A DNA stretch of 7,460 nt, from NCBI GenBank assembly GCA_015655365.1, contig JAATFE010000208.1:1-7460 (forward strand). The letters run 5' to 3'. The stretch's first letter is position 1. Every line of letters begins with the position of its first letter. The position numbers were made by a program, and so were the translations under genes. This document shows positions 6,226 to 7,460 of the stretch, one piece after another. The stretch is from Terriglobales bacterium. Lineage in GTDB: Bacteria > Acidobacteriota > Terriglobia > Terriglobales > Acidobacteriaceae. The notes beneath the pieces are model-generated. The model saw only the letters and a program-made list of their open reading frames with translations, did no database searches and was not told where the DNA came from.

Positions 6226-7338
6226 TTACTGCACTCGCGCCGGTGCCCCACGCGTAACCGCCCACACCAGCAATTGAGCGATCGCATTGACAATAATCGT
6301 TACCACGAACAACGCCAACCCGATCTCGACCAACGCACTCAGATGCAGGTTGTCCGAGGCCTCGCTGAACTGGTTGGCGATCACCGACGCCATCGTGTTG
6401 CCATTCGACAGCAGCGAACGGCGAATCTCCATGCTGTTACCAATCACCATGGTGACTGCCATGGTTTCGCCCAGCGCGCGCCCCAGTCCAAGAATGATCG
6501 CGCCCACAATGCCGATCCGCGCGTTGCGCAGCACCGCCATCCGGATCATCTCCCAACGCGTCGCGCCCAGCGCCAAGGCTGCCTCGCGCTGCGAGTGCGG
6601 CACGGCGGTCATCACTTCGCGGGTAAGCGAAGAGATAATGGGCAAAATCATGATGGCCAGAATGATGCCCGCCGAAAAAAAGCCCAGCCCCGTCGGATTG
6701 TCGCTTGCAAAGGCACCTGTCCAGCCCAGCAGCTGGACCAGAAGCGGGTTCAAGTGCTCGCGCATGATCGGCACCAACACGAACATCGCCCACAAACCGT
6801 AAATCACGCTGGGAATAGCCGCCAGCAGCTCGGAGATAAAGGTCAGCGGTCCGCGCAGCGCCTGCGGGCACATTTCGGTCAGAAAGACTGCCACGCCAAT
6901 GGCCAGCGGAACCGCCATCAGCAGCGCCAAAAAGGAGGTGATCAGCGTGCCATACAGGAAAGGCAATGCGCTGAAAACTCCATTTACGGGGTCCCAGTAG
7001 TTTGGCTGCGGCGCGGTTGGGTCGATAACGGACCTAATAACCGACTCAAAAGTGAATCCGGCAGGCCAGGAAAAGAAACCAAAGCCGAACTTTTTCCAAG
7101 TCAGTTGCGATCCCCATACCAACTCGGTGGCGATCAACACGACAATGCCGAAGATGGTCAAAGCGCACAGGACCATCAGCCAATGGAAACCGCGGTCGGC
7201 AATCGCCGAGTTGCCCCGCCCCAACAGGAAACTGCGAACCCCGGCAGCCTCGGACGATACCGGCACCGCCGGGCTCTTCCCGTCTGTCGGCCCCGGTTCA
7301 GTCTGAAACTGCGCTTGGGAGATACGTATCTCAGGCAC
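6226..7338 (-). CDS. pstC: Phosphate ABC transporter permease PstC
   Basis: PstC is the other inner-membrane pore subunit of the Pst importer. The core shows the PstC hallmarks: GTLITSFLALLMAVPLAIG, SELLAAIPSVIYGLWAMFV, the EAA loop REAALALGATRWEMIRMAVL, and GLGRALGETMAVTMVIGN. About six membrane spans are seen, with a periplasmic segment between the first two. The start chosen is GTG at 7338, giving 370 residues: it has GAGGTGA (7353-7347), a strong ribosome-binding site, 8 nt upstream. The frame extends to a TTG at 7371 (381 residues), but the sequence before that TTG has no ribosome-binding site. About 50 polar residues precede the first span, somewhat longer than in short PstC proteins. 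It is the first pst gene in the window; PstS is not encoded downstream and, if linked, lies beyond the right edge. Confidence 0.95.
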   Translation of the reverse strand: MPEIRISQAQFQTEPGPTDGKSPAVPVSSEAAGVRSFLLGRGNSAIADRGFHWLMVLCALTIFGIVVLIATELVWGSQLTWKKFGFGFFSWPAGFTFESVIRSVIDPTAPQPNYWDPVNGVFSALPFLYGTLITSFLALLMAVPLAIGVAVFLTEMCPQALRGPLTFISELLAAIPSVIYGLWAMFVLVPIMREHLNPLLVQLLGWTGAFASDNPTGLGFFSAGIILAIMILPIISSLTREVMTAVPHSQREAALALGATRWEMIRMAVLRNARIGIVGAIILGLGRALGETMAVTMVIGNSMEIRRSLLSNGNTMASVIANQFSEASDNLHLSALVEIGLALFVVTIIVNAIAQLLVWAVTRGAPARVQ

Positions 7339-7460
7339 GTTATCGTTCACCTCAATCAGGCTACCGGGCAAAGATGAATAGGAGGTTACAAGGCCGCTAA
7401 ATCAAGCGCATACGGGCGGGAAAATCCATCTGAACCGGGGTTTTTCTCCACTTTCCTGCC
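7339..7460 (-). promoter_or_regulatory. Region upstream of pstC, promoter not firmly identified
   Basis: This stretch precedes pstC and contains its ribosome-binding site (7353-7347). A weak promoter candidate on the minus strand is TTGATT (7405-7400) with TATTCA (7380-7375), but the 19-nt spacing and poor -10 make it doubtful. I see no convincing Pho box (tandem CTGTCAT-like or TTAACA-like repeats). All three minus-strand frames close within about 75 nt of the window edge, and none shows a recognisable protein C-terminus, so no upstream gene can be called. Confidence 0.3.

Noticed and set aside
5239..7377. Very long plus-strand open frame (712 codons) opposite pstC-pstA
   Set aside because: It lies wholly antisense to pstB, pstA and pstC. 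Its translation is rich in His, Gln, Arg and Asn with no domain pattern, as expected for a shadow frame in GC-rich DNA.

Overview
The window is a GC-rich bacterial chromosomal segment. The lineage is most likely Acidobacteriota (class Terriglobia/Acidobacteriia). That call is inference: it rests on base composition, on the general look of the proteins, and on two kinds of intergenic repeat whose motifs (GGCTAAAGCC hairpins and GGGTGCCCCAGGT cassettes) I remember as frequent in such genomes. No rRNA or other marker gene is present to confirm it.

Layout from left to right. (1) Bases 1-1393, plus strand: the 3' part of a UvrD/AddA-type helicase fused to a RecB-family nuclease, running in from the left edge. 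(2) Bases 1394-1643: a convergent intergenic gap holding a short terminal-inverted-repeat element with a perfect inner hairpin, then one copy of a direct-repeat cassette. (3) Bases 1644-3449, minus strand: a membrane-anchored MutS-family ATPase that keeps the ATPase core but lacks the mismatch-recognition domain. (4) Bases 3450-3844: a gene-free gap with a second element of the same inverted-repeat family, carrying a REP-like hairpin doublet, and a second copy of the cassette embedded in a hairpin cluster. (5) Bases 3845 to about 7338, minus strand: a compact phosphate-transport operon read pstC-pstA-pstB-phoU.

The pst genes encode the two membrane subunits (PstC, PstA), the ATPase (PstB) and the regulator (PhoU) of the high-affinity phosphate ABC importer. 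Gene junctions are tight. There is a spacer of about 50-65 bp between pstC and pstA. The pstA stop directly abuts the pstB GTG start in the same frame, and pstB and phoU overlap by 4 bp (ATGA). The periplasmic phosphate-binding protein PstS and the PhoR/PhoB pair are not in the window; pstS may lie beyond the right edge.

The coding content is ordinary housekeeping. I found no CRISPR array, tRNA, prophage gene or defence island. The least-explained material is intergenic. Two related AGCATT...AATGCT inverted-repeat elements look like MITEs; one is flanked by a perfect 4-bp TTAG direct repeat and the other by TTAG/ATAG. A diverged cassette also recurs just after the stop codons of two unrelated minus-strand genes.
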